This document shows, piece by piece, positions 50,526 to 60,353 of a stretch of 64,000 nucleotides of DNA. Source of the DNA: Peristeroidobacter agariperforans (GTDB lineage: Bacteria > Pseudomonadota > Gammaproteobacteria > Steroidobacterales > Steroidobacteraceae); the NCBI RefSeq assembly GCF_004138335.1, contig NZ_RYFW01000001.1, positions 992,001-1,056,000 of the forward strand, given 5' to 3'. The notes beneath the pieces are model-generated. The model was not told the origin of the DNA and ran no database searches. It saw nothing but the letters and a program-made list of their open reading frames with translations. Numbering within the stretch: position 1 is the first letter of the stretch; every line of letters begins with the position of its first letter. The translations under genes were made by a program, and so were the position numbers.

Positions 50526-51605
50526 ATGCGTGACCTGCCGCCAGATCTCCCCGAATCGGTAGTGCAGGCTCATCAGCACGCACGAGCCAACGGATTGATC
50601 TATGTATCGGACGCCGAGCCGGGTATCGGGCGTCACAAGCGCGGCACGGGCTTCTACTATGTAGGCCCCGACCACAAGCGCATTACCGAGGAGCGCGTCC
50701 TAGCCCGCATTCGCAAGCTGGCCATTCCGCCGGCCTATACCGATGTCTGGATCTGCACCAAGGAGCGCGGGCACCTGCAGGCAACCGGCCGCGATGCTCG
50801 CAGGCGCAAGCAGTATCGATATCACGCCGAGTGGCGCACCACGCGCGACAACGGCAAGTTCACCAAGATGATCGAATTCGGCGCGCAGCTGCCCAAGCTG
50901 CGGCGCCGGCTCAAACAGGATCTGGCATTGCCGGGCCTGCCCAAGAACAAGGTGCTGGCGGTCATCGTCACTTTGCTCGAGGAAACATTGATTCGAGTGG
51001 GCAACGAAGAGTACGCCCGCGCCAACCAGTCCTATGGGTTGACCACCCTTAGAAACAAACATGTGAAGTTTCTGAGGGACGGGCGGGCGTCGTTCAACTT
51101 CCGCGGCAAGAGTGGCCGCCCGCACGAAGTGGTGTTGGACGACCGCAGGCTCGGGCGCCTGATCAGACACATTCAGCAGCTGCCCGGGCAGGCGTTGTTT
51201 CAATACGTGGACGATGACGGCAAGCGCCAGCCGGTGGACTCGGGCATGGTGAACGAGTACCTGCACGAGGCCATGGGCGGCGACAACGATTTCACCGCCA
51301 AGGATTTCCGGACCTGGGGTGGCACGGTGCGAGCCATCGCGTTCCTGGCGTGCCAGGCGCGCCAGGAACCCATGAGTCAGCGCGCCTTCAATGGCTGCGT
51401 GGCCGCCACGGCTCGCAACGTTGCCGAGGCATTGGGTAACACCCCGGCGGTGTGCCGCAAGTCATACATCAATCCAGTGGTGTTCGATGCCTGGAAGGCA
51501 GGCATCGTCGAGAAACGAGTCCCGCAAAAATCGATGTCGCCGCGCCAGATGGAGCAGGCCGCGCTGGCGTTGCTCAAGACTCAGCACAAGACAACCGCTA
51601 AATAG
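50526..51605 (+). CDS. DNA topoisomerase IB
   Basis: A 359-residue poxvirus-like topoisomerase IB that relaxes supercoils through a 3'-phosphotyrosine link. Motifs are RKLAIPPAYTDVWICT, the QATGRDARRRKQYRYH segment (Lys/Arg rich) and ARANQSYGLTTLRNKH. The catalytic Tyr314 is in CRKSYINPVV. The active-site Arg and Lys residues appear kept. Bacterial copies like this occur sporadically and are often acquired. It lies alone among membrane and envelope genes. Confidence 0.93.
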   Translation: MRDLPPDLPESVVQAHQHARANGLIYVSDAEPGIGRHKRGTGFYYVGPDHKRITEERVLARIRKLAIPPAYTDVWICTKERGHLQATGRDARRRKQYRYHAEWRTTRDNGKFTKMIEFGAQLPKLRRRLKQDLALPGLPKNKVLAVIVTLLEETLIRVGNEEYARANQSYGLTTLRNKHVKFLRDGRASFNFRGKSGRPHEVVLDDRRLGRLIRHIQQLPGQALFQYVDDDGKRQPVDSGMVNEYLHEAMGGDNDFTAKDFRTWGGTVRAIAFLACQARQEPMSQRAFNGCVAATARNVAEALGNTPAVCRKSYINPVVFDAWKAGIVEKRVPQKSMSPRQMEQAALALLKTQHKTTAK

Positions 51606-51680
51606 GCCGTTTGCGCTTCGTACGGCTCTCCAGCAAGATGCGCCCGCCGGGGCGCAGCCCGGCACAGAAGCGGTGCGGGC

Positions 51681-54434
51681 ATGCAGCCGGAAAAACAAAC
51701 ATCCTCCAAAGGAATGACGATCGGTCTGGCGTTGCTGTTCGGCGCGGCCGGCGCGTCGATGACGTCGGATCTCGAGAATTTCTGGTTCGCTGCGCTGCTC
51801 GGGGCATTGCTGGCCCAGATCTTTCATTTGCGTGGCCGCGTGCAGTCGTTGGATGAGCAAATGCGCTCGCTGCGGATGACTGTCGAGTCTCCCGAGCCGA
51901 AGCCCAGCGCTGCTTCGCAAGCTGTCGCTGAAAGCGCACCAGCGCCGACGGCCTCGCCGGGTGTCGCGGCAGCTCGAGCCTCGGCAGAGCAAGTTACCTC
52001 AGCCGTGCCGCCGAGTGTTGTTCAGCCAACGCCTCCGACGGCGGCTCCTCGCGAGCGAGCCGCACCGTCACCGCCGCCGCGGCCCGTTCCGCCGCCGGAG
52101 CCGTCTGGCATCGAGCGCTTGTTCGGCGAGTTCATGAGCTGGCTGAAGCGCGGCAATCCGCTGGCGCGCATCGGTATCGTCATTCTGTTCTTCGGCGCGA
52201 CGTTCCTGGCGAAATATGCGGCCGAGAACAGCTTGTTCCCGATCGAGCTGCGCTTCGTTGCGATCGCGATCGGCGCGTTCGCACTGCTGATCGTGGGTTG
52301 GCGATTGCGTGAGAAGCGGCCCGTCTATTCCGAGGTGCTACAGGGTGGCGGCATCGCGGGTTTGTATCTAACCGTCTATGCGGCAACACGCTTCGATTTG
52401 CTGCCGACCGGACTCGCTTTCGGGCTGCTGGTCGTGGTCGCCCTGGCCGCCGCGATTCTGGCGGTCGGACAGAACGCGCTTTCGCTGGCAGTCATCGGCA
52501 CCGCGGGCGGCTTCCTCGCCCCGGTCATGGTGTCGACGGGCAGCGGCAATTACATCGCTTTGTTCAGCTACTACGCCATCCTGAATCTCGGAGTGTTTGC
52601 GGTGGCTTGGTTCCGTACGTGGAAGGTGCTCAACGTACTGGGCTTCCTGTTCACGTACACGATCACCGGCCTGTGGCGCTTCAACGGCTATGAAAGCGAC
52701 GATTTGTTCGCCGCCGACGCCTTCCTCATCCTGTTCTTCCTGATGTACGTCGGCGTCTCGATCCTGAACTGCGTGCGCCAGCCGCCCGATCTGAAGGGCT
52801 ATGTCTCCGGCTCGCTGGTCTTCGGATTGCCGGTGGTCGCGTTTGGCTTGCACGCGTCGATGGTCTCGCGCATCGAGTATGCGATGGCGTGGAGCGCGTT
52901 TGCGCTTGGCGCGTTCTACCTGGCGCTGGGTTGGACGCTTTATCGCACGCGTCACGAGAGCTTTCGTTTGCTGGTCGAAGCCTTTGCCGCGTTGGGTGTG
53001 ATCTTCGCCAGCCTCGCCATTCCCCTTGCCTTCGATACGCGCACGACGGCGGCCATGTGGGCAGTCGAGGGCGCCGGGTTGTTGTGGCTCGGTGTGCGCC
53101 AGGAGCGCAAGCTCGCTCGAGCGTTCGGCGCATTGCTACAGATCGCGGCAGGCATGGGTTATCTGATGGGCATGCACTATCGGAATGCCGAGGACCTGCC
53201 GATTCTCAACAGCACGTTGCTCGGCGCAGTCATGCTCAGCATCTCCGGCATCTGCAGCGGCTACTGGCTGTTTCGTAATCGCCCGCGACAGGCGCGCTAC
53301 GAGTCCGGCGCCGATGCGGTGTTCACTTTTTGGGGTGTCGGTTGGTGGCTGCTGGGGGGATTGCGCGAGATCGAAACGTACTTCCCCGATGCGGCGTATG
53401 GCGCGGCGTTGAGCTTCGTCGCGTTGACGCTTGCGCTGCTGGCCTGGCTGAGTTTGAAACGCGAATGGCGCTTGCCGCTGCTGATCGCGACGTACCTGCC
53501 GCCGTTCGTTGCCTTGTTTGCCTTGACCGGCGCGATGAACTTTGGGCATCCGTTCGTTTGGTGGGGCGCGGTCGGTTGGGTGCTGCTGTTTGTCGCGCAC
53601 TTCGCGATGCTACGCTTGGGCGAGAGCCGCGACGTGCCAGGGCTCAATTGGCTCCACGCCGGCGCAGCCTGGGTGTTCGCGCTCATCGTCGCGTGGGAAG
53701 CGAGTTATCGAATCGCCGAGCTGACGACTGGTGTGTGGGCGTTACTGCCCTGGGGCGTCGTGCCTGCGCTGGCGGTCGCCTGGCTCGGCCGCCAACAGCT
53801 GAGTCCTCGTTGGCCGGTCGCGATACGCGAGCAGGCGTATCGGGTCTACGGCGCCATGCCGCTCGTTGGCGCGATGGCCCTTTGGATACTCGTGATCAAC
53901 CTGAGCAGCACGGGCGACTCGACCTGGCTGCCCTATCTGCCCCTACTGAATCCGCTCGATATCAGTGTCGCACTGTGTTTCGCGGCGCTCGCGATGTGGT
54001 GGAGCTCGCTGACAGACGAGCAGCGCACGATTCTCTGGCAGTTCGATTCCCGAGCGCTGATTGCAATCGTCGCCGGCCTGGTCTTCGTCTGGTTGAACGC
54101 CGCGTTGATTCGCACGCTCCATCACAACTTCGGGGCGCCGATCACAAGCCATGGAATGGCGCATTCCACGCTGGTGCAAGCTTCGCTCTCGATCTTCTGG
54201 GGCGTATTGGGCTTCACTGCCATGACGCTGGCCGCGCGCCAGCGATGGCGATACGTCTGGATCGTCGGCGCGGCGCTGATGGTCGTCGTCGTCGGCAAAC
54301 TGTTCTTCGATCTGGCCAATGTCAGCGCCATCGGCAAGATCGCCTCGTTCCTCACGGTGGGGGCGTTGCTGGTGGTGACCGGCTATCTCGCACCTCTGCC
54401 TCCCCGCAGGGTGAACGAGCAGGTGACGGAATGA
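51681..54434 (+). CDS. DUF2339 polytopic membrane protein
   Basis: A 917-residue protein with a short N-terminal helix, a Pro/Ala-rich low-complexity stretch (about residues 70-140) and then some 20 or more hydrophobic segments to the end. Characteristic parts are RLFGEFMSWLKRGNPLARIG and ILFFGATFLAKYA, then VYSEVLQGGGIAGLYLTVYA, which match the DUF2339 family. The function of this large membrane family is not established. It overlaps the following DUF3999 gene by four bases (ATGA); the two commonly occur together. Confidence 0.86.
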   Translation: MQPEKQTSSKGMTIGLALLFGAAGASMTSDLENFWFAALLGALLAQIFHLRGRVQSLDEQMRSLRMTVESPEPKPSAASQAVAESAPAPTASPGVAAARASAEQVTSAVPPSVVQPTPPTAAPRERAAPSPPPRPVPPPEPSGIERLFGEFMSWLKRGNPLARIGIVILFFGATFLAKYAAENSLFPIELRFVAIAIGAFALLIVGWRLREKRPVYSEVLQGGGIAGLYLTVYAATRFDLLPTGLAFGLLVVVALAAAILAVGQNALSLAVIGTAGGFLAPVMVSTGSGNYIALFSYYAILNLGVFAVAWFRTWKVLNVLGFLFTYTITGLWRFNGYESDDLFAADAFLILFFLMYVGVSILNCVRQPPDLKGYVSGSLVFGLPVVAFGLHASMVSRIEYAMAWSAFALGAFYLALGWTLYRTRHESFRLLVEAFAALGVIFASLAIPLAFDTRTTAAMWAVEGAGLLWLGVRQERKLARAFGALLQIAAGMGYLMGMHYRNAEDLPILNSTLLGAVMLSISGICSGYWLFRNRPRQARYESGADAVFTFWGVGWWLLGGLREIETYFPDAAYGAALSFVALTLALLAWLSLKREWRLPLLIATYLPPFVALFALTGAMNFGHPFVWWGAVGWVLLFVAHFAMLRLGESRDVPGLNWLHAGAAWVFALIVAWEASYRIAELTTGVWALLPWGVVPALAVAWLGRQQLSPRWPVAIREQAYRVYGAMPLVGAMALWILVINLSSTGDSTWLPYLPLLNPLDISVALCFAALAMWWSSLTDEQRTILWQFDSRALIAIVAGLVFVWLNAALIRTLHHNFGAPITSHGMAHSTLVQASLSIFWGVLGFTAMTLAARQRWRYVWIVGAALMVVVVGKLFFDLANVSAIGKIASFLTVGALLVVTGYLAPLPPRRVNEQVTE

Positions 54435-55831
54435 TGGGCTCGACCAACAGGACCTTGCAATCGTCTATGACCGTGCGCGCAATGTTCGTTTCATTCGGCT
54501 GTTTGCTGGCAGCGAGTGTCGGCGCCGCTCCGCCCAGCCAGAACGACTATTCCAGCGGCATGTCGGTCCGGGCGAACTACTCCCAGCCGATAGTCGAGAC
54601 CGTGCTGCCCGACGATGTGTATCGCGCGATTACTCGTGCCGATCTGGGCGATCTGCGGGTCTTCAACGCCGATGGAATGCCGGTGCCGCATGCGTTTTGC
54701 GCAGCTCCTTCGAGTATGGCTCCGGAGGTGACCGAACAGTCGCTGCTCGTGTTCGTGCTGCGAGGACGGGATCAGATCTACACGGACAACTCGCGCGTCG
54801 CCGTCGAAACATCGTCCGGCACCCGCGTGAACGTGGAGGAATCGTCGGCGCTCGCACCCGAAGTGGTCAGCGGCCTGATGCACATCATCGATGCCCGCCC
54901 GACTCAGACGCTGCGCGCCATCCGTTTCGACTGGCGCAGTCCCGACGGCGCTTCCGAGGTGAAAGTTCGCATCGAGGCCAGCGAAGATCTGGATCGGTGG
55001 CAAACCATCGTGCCCGCCAGCACCTTGTTACTCGCGCAGCAGGGCGATCAGGAATTGCGTCGCGAGCGCATCGAGTTGCCGAATCGCAAGTACAGCTATC
55101 TGCGCGTGCAGCGTGTCGACAGCGGTCCGCCGTTGGTCCTGAATTCGGTTACGGCCGAGCAAGTTGCCGCCGCGGAAGAAATCGAACCCATGTGGTTCAA
55201 CGCGCATCCAATGACATCCAAGGAAGCGGATGTTTTGTACTTCGATTCCCAGCACCAGGCGCCGGTCACTTATGCGCGCATACGCCTGCCACAACCGAAC
55301 AGCACGGTCAGCGTGAGTTTGCAGAGCCGGGCCGATGAAGGCTCTCCCTGGCGCAGTCGTTGGACCGGCGAAAGTTATGTCATCGTCTCGGACACCGTGC
55401 GGCGGGAAAGCCCGCCGGCGCAGTTCCAGGCGACCACCGATCGATATTGGCGCCTGCAGATCCTGAAAGATCCGCAGGTGTATCAGGACAGCACGCTCGA
55501 GCTGGGCTACCGGCCGGCCAAGCTGCGGTTTCTCACCCAGGGCCCGAGCCCGTTCACCGTGGCGTTCGGCAGTCGCCGGGCGGAACCGGCTCAACCGGCG
55601 GTTTGCGATGGCCTGCTGGCCAACATGAGCGCCGCCGACCGGGAGCGGATGATCGAGCAGGGCTTCGTGGATCAGATCGTTCAGTTGGGCGGCGCCGATG
55701 CCTTGAAACCGCTGCCGAAGAAGACCCCGGCCAAGGTAGTCGTTTTGTGGGTGGTCCTGGTCGTCGGAGTGGCGCTGCTGGTTGGAATGGCCCTGTCGCT
55801 GCTGAAGCGCGTAAGGCATCCCACGAACTAA
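54431..55831 (+). CDS. DUF3999 membrane-anchored protein
   Basis: A 466-residue protein with an N-terminal signal (MFVSFGCLLAASVGAAPP) and one C-terminal membrane helix (VVVLWVVLVVGVALLVGMAL) near residues 437-456. The large soluble part lies outside the membrane, with two beta-sandwich-like halves. It resembles DUF3999 proteins that pair with DUF2339. The start is the ATGATG overlapping the previous stop; the frame opens much earlier, but only inside the neighbour. The function is unknown; a shared complex with the DUF2339 protein is likely. Confidence 0.85.
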   Translation: MMGSTNRTLQSSMTVRAMFVSFGCLLAASVGAAPPSQNDYSSGMSVRANYSQPIVETVLPDDVYRAITRADLGDLRVFNADGMPVPHAFCAAPSSMAPEVTEQSLLVFVLRGRDQIYTDNSRVAVETSSGTRVNVEESSALAPEVVSGLMHIIDARPTQTLRAIRFDWRSPDGASEVKVRIEASEDLDRWQTIVPASTLLLAQQGDQELRRERIELPNRKYSYLRVQRVDSGPPLVLNSVTAEQVAAAEEIEPMWFNAHPMTSKEADVLYFDSQHQAPVTYARIRLPQPNSTVSVSLQSRADEGSPWRSRWTGESYVIVSDTVRRESPPAQFQATTDRYWRLQILKDPQVYQDSTLELGYRPAKLRFLTQGPSPFTVAFGSRRAEPAQPAVCDGLLANMSAADRERMIEQGFVDQIVQLGGADALKPLPKKTPAKVVVLWVVLVVGVALLVGMALSLLKRVRHPTN

Positions 55832-55917
55832 GCGGCCAGCCGGAGAATTCGTCCGGCGTCTGAACTAGAATGGGCGCCCTTTTTCCTGGGCCGGGTGCGC
55901 GGGCGCCCCTGATTCCC

Positions 55918-57843
55918 ATGCGCTTTCCGCAAGATTTCGATGTCATCGTCGTGGGCGGCGGTCACGCCGGCACCGAGGCTGCTCTGGCCTCGGCGCGGAT
56001 GGGTGTGCGCACGCTGCTGCTCACGCAGAGCATCGAGACCCTGGGCCAGATGAGCTGCAATCCCGCCATCGGCGGCATCGGCAAGGGCCATCTGGTGAAG
56101 GAAATCGATGCGCTCGGCGGCGCCATGGCGCAGGCCGCGGATCGCGGTGGTATTCAGTTTCGTACCCTGAACGCCAGCAAGGGCCCGGCGGTTCGCGCCA
56201 CTCGGGCGCAAGCCGATCGCGTGCTGTACAAGGCCGCGGTCCGTTCGATGCTGGAGAACCAGCCGAACCTGACGCTGTTCCAGCAGGAAGTTGCCGATCT
56301 CATCGTCGAGCACGAGCGCGTTCATGGCGTCGTGACTCAGACCGGCATCGAGTTTCGTGCGCGGGCCGTAGTCCTCACCGTGGGCACGTTCCTCGCCGGC
56401 AAGATTCATGTGGGTCTCACCAACTATCAGGGCGGACGTGCGGGTGACCCGCCGTCGAATCGTCTCGCTGAGCGGTTGCGCGCACTGCCTTTCCGCGTGG
56501 GTCGTTTGAAAACCGGCACACCGCCGCGGATCGACGGCCGCACGATCAACTACGACGGCCTGCTGGTGCAGCCGGGCGATGAGCCGGCGCCCGTGTTCTC
56601 ATATCTCGGCCGTCGCAGCGATCATCCGCGCCAGGTGAATTGTCATATCACCGCGACCAACGAGCGCACGCACGAGATCATTCGCGCGGGCTGCGATCGT
56701 TCGCCCATGTACACCGGCGTCATCGAAGGCGTCGGGCCGCGCTATTGCCCGTCGGTGGAAGACAAGATCCATCGTTTCGCCGACAAGACCTCGCATCAGA
56801 TTTTCATCGAGCCCGAAGGGCTGACGACTCACGAGATCTATCCCAACGGCATTTCCACCAGCCTGCCGTTCGATGTACAGCTGGACCTGGTGCGCTCGAT
56901 CAAAGGGTTCGAGAACGCGCACATCACGCGGCCGGGCTATGCGATCGAGTACGACTACTTCGACCCTCGCGACCTTCGTTACAGCCTGGAGACGAAGTTT
57001 ATCGGCGGCCTGTTCTTCGCCGGCCAGATCAATGGCACGACCGGTTACGAAGAAGCCGCGGCGCAGGGTTTGCTCGCGGGTTTGAACGCGGCGCTGCTGA
57101 CGCAAGAGCGTGAAGCGTGGACGCCCCGTCGCGATGAGGCGTATATCGGCGTGCTGGTCGACGACTTGATCACTCGCGGCACGAGTGAGCCCTATCGCAT
57201 GTTCACGAGCCGCGCCGAGTATCGACTGCTGCTGCGAGAAGACAACGCCGATCTGCGCTTGACCGCGAAAGGTCGCGAGCTGGGCCTGGTAAACGACGAG
57301 CGTTGGGCGTTCTTCGACGCGAAGCGCGCAGCTATCGATGCCGAAGTCGTGCGCCTGGACAAAGCAATCGTGCGTCCGCAGCACCTCACCGAAGAGCGTT
57401 CGCTCGAACTGCTCGGAACCACGCTGAGTCGCGAGGCACACGGTTTCGATTTGTTGCGACGGCCGGAAGTGTCGTACGCGGCGCTCGCCTCGATCGAACA
57501 GGTCGGCAAGGCCGACTGGATGGATGCTGCCGACGTCGACGAACGGCTGGCGGAACAGGTGCAGCTGCAAGTCGAAGTGCAGGCGAAGTACACCGGCTAC
57601 ATCGATCGCCAGCAGGACGAGATCGAGCGGCAACGCCGTCATGAAGACACGCGACTGCCGGACAATATCGACTATGCGCAGGTGCGTGGCCTGTCGATGG
57701 AAGTGCGCCAGCGCTTGCAGGAAGCACGGCCGGACACGGTCGGTCGTGCGGCGCGGATCCCGGGCGTTACTCCGGCGGCAATTTCACTTTTGCTGGTTCA
57801 TCTGAAGCGCCGTCAGGGTGTTCCCTCACAGCGGGCGAGCTGA
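55918..57843 (+). CDS. mnmG: tRNA uridine-5-carboxymethylaminomethyl modification enzyme MnmG (GidA)
   Basis: A 641-residue FAD-dependent enzyme that works with MnmE on wobble uridines. The FAD motif is [12 protein letters not shown] near the N-terminus. Others are [33 protein letters not shown] (with the GidA family residues) and [17 protein letters not shown]. The Met at 55918 is the family start; the upstream Met at 55870 adds a low-complexity segment. Usual neighbours rsmG, parA and parB are absent, and mnmE is 33 kb away. Confidence 0.97.
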   Translation: MRFPQDFDVIVVGGGHAGTEAALASARMGVRTLLLTQSIETLGQMSCNPAIGGIGKGHLVKEIDALGGAMAQAADRGGIQFRTLNASKGPAVRATRAQADRVLYKAAVRSMLENQPNLTLFQQEVADLIVEHERVHGVVTQTGIEFRARAVVLTVGTFLAGKIHVGLTNYQGGRAGDPPSNRLAERLRALPFRVGRLKTGTPPRIDGRTINYDGLLVQPGDEPAPVFSYLGRRSDHPRQVNCHITATNERTHEIIRAGCDRSPMYTGVIEGVGPRYCPSVEDKIHRFADKTSHQIFIEPEGLTTHEIYPNGISTSLPFDVQLDLVRSIKGFENAHITRPGYAIEYDYFDPRDLRYSLETKFIGGLFFAGQINGTTGYEEAAAQGLLAGLNAALLTQEREAWTPRRDEAYIGVLVDDLITRGTSEPYRMFTSRAEYRLLLREDNADLRLTAKGRELGLVNDERWAFFDAKRAAIDAEVVRLDKAIVRPQHLTEERSLELLGTTLSREAHGFDLLRRPEVSYAALASIEQVGKADWMDAADVDERLAEQVQLQVEVQAKYTGYIDRQQDEIERQRRHEDTRLPDNIDYAQVRGLSMEVRQRLQEARPDTVGRAARIPGVTPAAISLLLVHLKRRQGVPSQRAS

Positions 57844-57854
57844 TTTCGCGCCTT

Positions 57855-57979
57855 TTCCGCGGAACTCGAAGTTGCTTCACAACTTGCGGAAGGGGCATGG
57901 CGGCGCAGCCTGCCATTCCGTAAAGTCTCCCGGTCCCCGGTCGATGTTTTGAGCGAGGTTCACAGTGCTCTGTGACCTC
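57855..57979. other. Inverted-repeat-rich gap after mnmG
   Basis: The roughly 200-base gap between mnmG and the next gene has several nested inverted repeats. One is TTCCGC...AAGTTG...CAACTT...GCGGAA (57855-57891). Another is GAGGTTCACAG/CTGTGACCTC with a single extra T at 57955-57979. The second is the best candidate terminator of mnmG, although the following T-run is weak. No gene was seen in the gap. Confidence 0.4.
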
Positions 57980-58042
57980 ATTCGTCGTTTCCCCGAGGGC
58001 TGACTGCTACCTTTGCTGCCACTCTTTTGACTTTGCACGTCC

Positions 58043-58330
58043 ATGATCTGGTTCGTTCTCTTTGCCAGCACGGTGTTCGGCTTGTACTTCTGGCGTCAGT
58101 ACGCACAGAGGCAGCGCGAGTTGAACAGCCCGCTCGCCAGCCATCGCTCCGGCCATAGCCACATCGGCCAGGTCGTGGTGTTGGAGCAGGGGCTGCAGAA
58201 CGGCGCGGGCCGCATTCGCCTGGGCAATCGCGATTGGAGCATTCGCGGGCCGAACCTCCCGCCGGGCGCGCGGGTTCGCGTCACTGGCGTGGACGGCACG
58301 GTGCTGCTGGTCGATCGAGTCGCCGCCTGA
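58043..58330 (+). CDS. NfeD-like small membrane protein
   Basis: A 95-residue protein with one N-terminal hydrophobic helix (MIWFVLFASTVFGLYFW). An OB-fold-like part follows, with GQVVVLEQGLQNGAGRIRLG, then WSIRGPNLPPGARVRVTGVD and a final VLLVDRV, as in the soluble domain of NfeD proteins. NfeD proteins usually associate with SPFH proteins, but none is adjacent. The short form alone may be a degenerate or independent member. It converges with the next minus-strand gene, 9 bases apart. Confidence 0.72.
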   Translation: MIWFVLFASTVFGLYFWRQYAQRQRELNSPLASHRSGHSHIGQVVVLEQGLQNGAGRIRLGNRDWSIRGPNLPPGARVRVTGVDGTVLLVDRVAA

Positions 58331-58339
58331 AGGCTCCGG

Positions 58340-59479
58340 CTAGCGGCAGCCGTTTTCTTTCTTCGCTCGCTCGCCGTTATCTTTCCATAACGTTTCGGCT
58401 TGCGACTTCGCCGCATCCAGCACCTGCGCGGGCTGGCCTTTTTCCAGCATCGGAATGCTCTGCGCGAAGCCTAGCGACGTGACGATGTAGGCGTCGCCCA
58501 TGCAGCCGGCTTCATTCAACTGATCCCCGAAGTACTGCCACGCTAACAATTGCACGCGGGGCATCTGCCGGCCCCATGGCATGCGAACCATCGACAGGAA
58601 TGCTGTCGGCTCGCCATCGCGCGCGGCGTCGGTGCCGAAAGCGAGAGCAGTGCGCGTATCGGCCGGATGACCATCGCAGCCGAGCGACATGCAGTTCGCC
58701 AGGTCCAGCTTTGCTTTCGGCATGCTGCGGCCGGCTACCTTGAGCAGGTCGCGAATCTTGCTGACGTTCTCGGTGGTCTCGCCGCGTTGGACGGCTACCA
58801 ACAGGTTGCTCGCCGCTGCATACATTGCAGGCGCGTAATTTTTACTGATCGCCGCCTGTAACAAAGCTTCGCGCTTGACGGGATCGCGCGTGAACGGCGC
58901 CAATTCGGCAGCGCTCGCCGGATCGCCGGCATCCGCCGCCGCACGCAAGCGCGATTCGATACCGGCGAAGTCGAAGCGCGCCTGGCTGCAACCTTGCTTG
59001 GCGCGCGGATTGAATTCGGCTTGGGCCTTCAGCACGCCGGCGACTCGACCAGCCCGTTCCGCCGGAAACTGTTTGGCGACTTGAGGCAGCTGCGCCTGCC
59101 AATCCTGTTGGCGCGACTGGGACACCGAATTGCACCAGTGCTGGATGCGCACGAGGGCAATGTTTGCATTCCGATTGCCCTGCGCGGCGAGCGTGCTCAA
59201 GCTCGCGACGGCTTTGTGCGCTTCGCCACGCGCGATCTGATCGATGACTTCGTCACCGACGTCCAGGCCACGAAAGTTACGAAACGTGGTGACTCGCTGC
59301 AGCGTTTGCTGAAATTCAGTTTCATCCGTCGGCGCGATGGTGACGGGGGGCGCTTCCGGCGGTGCTTCAGGAGGAGCCGCCTGCTTCGGCTTCTCGATGG
59401 CGTGCGCGGCGCTCTGGATCAAGAGCAGCGCTGCCGCAAAGGCAGCGCTGCGTAGCGTTTCGTGAAAGCTGCGATTCAT
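58340..59479 (-). CDS. Secreted helical-repeat-like protein, unknown function
   Basis: A 379-residue protein with a Sec signal (LRSAAFAAALLLIQSAAHAI) and a Pro/Glu-rich linker after it (PPEAPPEAPPV). The remaining region is mainly helical, with repeat-like units such as EALLQAAISKNYAPAMYAAA and ARDGEPTAFLSMVRM, reminiscent of Sel1/TPR repeats. Several Cys residues (CNSVSQ, CSQARF, NCMSLGC) suggest disulfides in the periplasm. The family is not recognised with confidence. It lies 31 bases downstream of the SIMPL gene, on the same strand. Confidence 0.65.
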   Translation of the reverse strand: MNRSFHETLRSAAFAAALLLIQSAAHAIEKPKQAAPPEAPPEAPPVTIAPTDETEFQQTLQRVTTFRNFRGLDVGDEVIDQIARGEAHKAVASLSTLAAQGNRNANIALVRIQHWCNSVSQSRQQDWQAQLPQVAKQFPAERAGRVAGVLKAQAEFNPRAKQGCSQARFDFAGIESRLRAAADAGDPASAAELAPFTRDPVKREALLQAAISKNYAPAMYAAASNLLVAVQRGETTENVSKIRDLLKVAGRSMPKAKLDLANCMSLGCDGHPADTRTALAFGTDAARDGEPTAFLSMVRMPWGRQMPRVQLLAWQYFGDQLNEAGCMGDAYIVTSLGFAQSIPMLEKGQPAQVLDAAKSQAETLWKDNGERAKKENGCR

Positions 59480-59510
59480 AGGAATAGCCGCCCCCGCCGA
59501 CGACCCTCGA

Positions 59511-60242
59511 TTACGGATTCGGGATCAGATCGTACTCGACCTGCACGCTGCCGTTGAATCCCATCTGGCCGCTCTGGTAGGAGCCGCCGGCGTCGGAAGC
59601 CATCTCGGCGCGAGCCATGTTGGCTTTCATCATCGGCATCGGCGGCGGCACGAAGCCAGAGCTGGCGGAAATCGTACGCGGCGCGCCCAAACGAGCGCCG
59701 GCGGCCTTGGCCACGGCTTCCGCATTCAGCTTCGCGTCAGCAACGGCCTTCGCGAGGGCTTCACGCTCCAGGTCGCGCCGCTTGGTCGAGTCCAGGCGCG
59801 GATCGCCGACCGAATTCACGCCGAGGTCGAACGACTTCTCCATCAGCTGGCCGAGCTTGTCCAGATCGCGCAGTTCGATCTCGATCTGGCGCGAGACGTA
59901 GTAGCCGATCAGGTTGCGTTCCTTGGCGTTGTTGTCCCAGTTGTACTCGGGCTGAACACTGACGCGCGTGGTGCGCACGTATTTCTGATCGATCTTCAAA
60001 TCGCGCGTCAGCTTCAGCACGGCGTCGACGGTCTTCGTGACTTCGTTGCGCGCGTCTTCCATCTTCGGCTTGCGTGCTTCGACGCCCAGCGTGATCAGGG
60101 CGCGATCCGGCTCAGCCTGAATCTCAGCTTGACCGGAGACGCTGATGGTGCGCGGACGCTCGGCTTCCGCGCCGGCAGCCCAGCCGGAAATCAACAACGC
60201 GCAAGCGGCGGCAGTGCTGAGCTGAAGAGTTCTGAATCGCAT
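59511..60242 (-). CDS. SIMPL-domain (DUF541) periplasmic protein
   Basis: A 243-residue protein with a Sec signal peptide (TAAACALLISGWAAGAEA). The SIMPL/DUF541 pattern is clear: TISVSGQAEIQAEPDRALIT at the beginning, VSVQPEYNW, GYYVSRQIEIELRDL and AVADAKLNAEAVAKAAG. Family proteins such as E. coli YggE have been linked to oxidative stress, but the biochemical role is not settled. No clear operon partner besides the secreted gene downstream. The start is the only well-placed Met, before a typical signal. Confidence 0.88.
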   Translation of the reverse strand: MRFRTLQLSTAAACALLISGWAAGAEAERPRTISVSGQAEIQAEPDRALITLGVEARKPKMEDARNEVTKTVDAVLKLTRDLKIDQKYVRTTRVSVQPEYNWDNNAKERNLIGYYVSRQIEIELRDLDKLGQLMEKSFDLGVNSVGDPRLDSTKRRDLEREALAKAVADAKLNAEAVAKAAGARLGAPRTISASSGFVPPPMPMMKANMARAEMASDAGGSYQSGQMGFNGSVQVEYDLIPNP

Positions 60243-60353
60243 GTGAATGTTCCTTGATTACAAGCCGCTGATCCGCGGCAGGTCAGAAGCTTTGTCCGTG
60301 GCGACGGCGGCAAGTTCAGCGTCCGGCCGCGCGAGAAAAAAATATCGCTGCGC

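Noticed and set aside
53330-54430. Upstream extension of the DUF3999 frame through the DUF2339 gene
   Set aside because: The extension is a shifted reading of DUF2339; the signal peptide and ATGA overlap mark the true start at 54431.
55870-55917. GGGCGCCC palindromes before mnmG as an operator
   Set aside because: Short GC palindromes are frequent in DNA of this composition; no second supporting element was seen.
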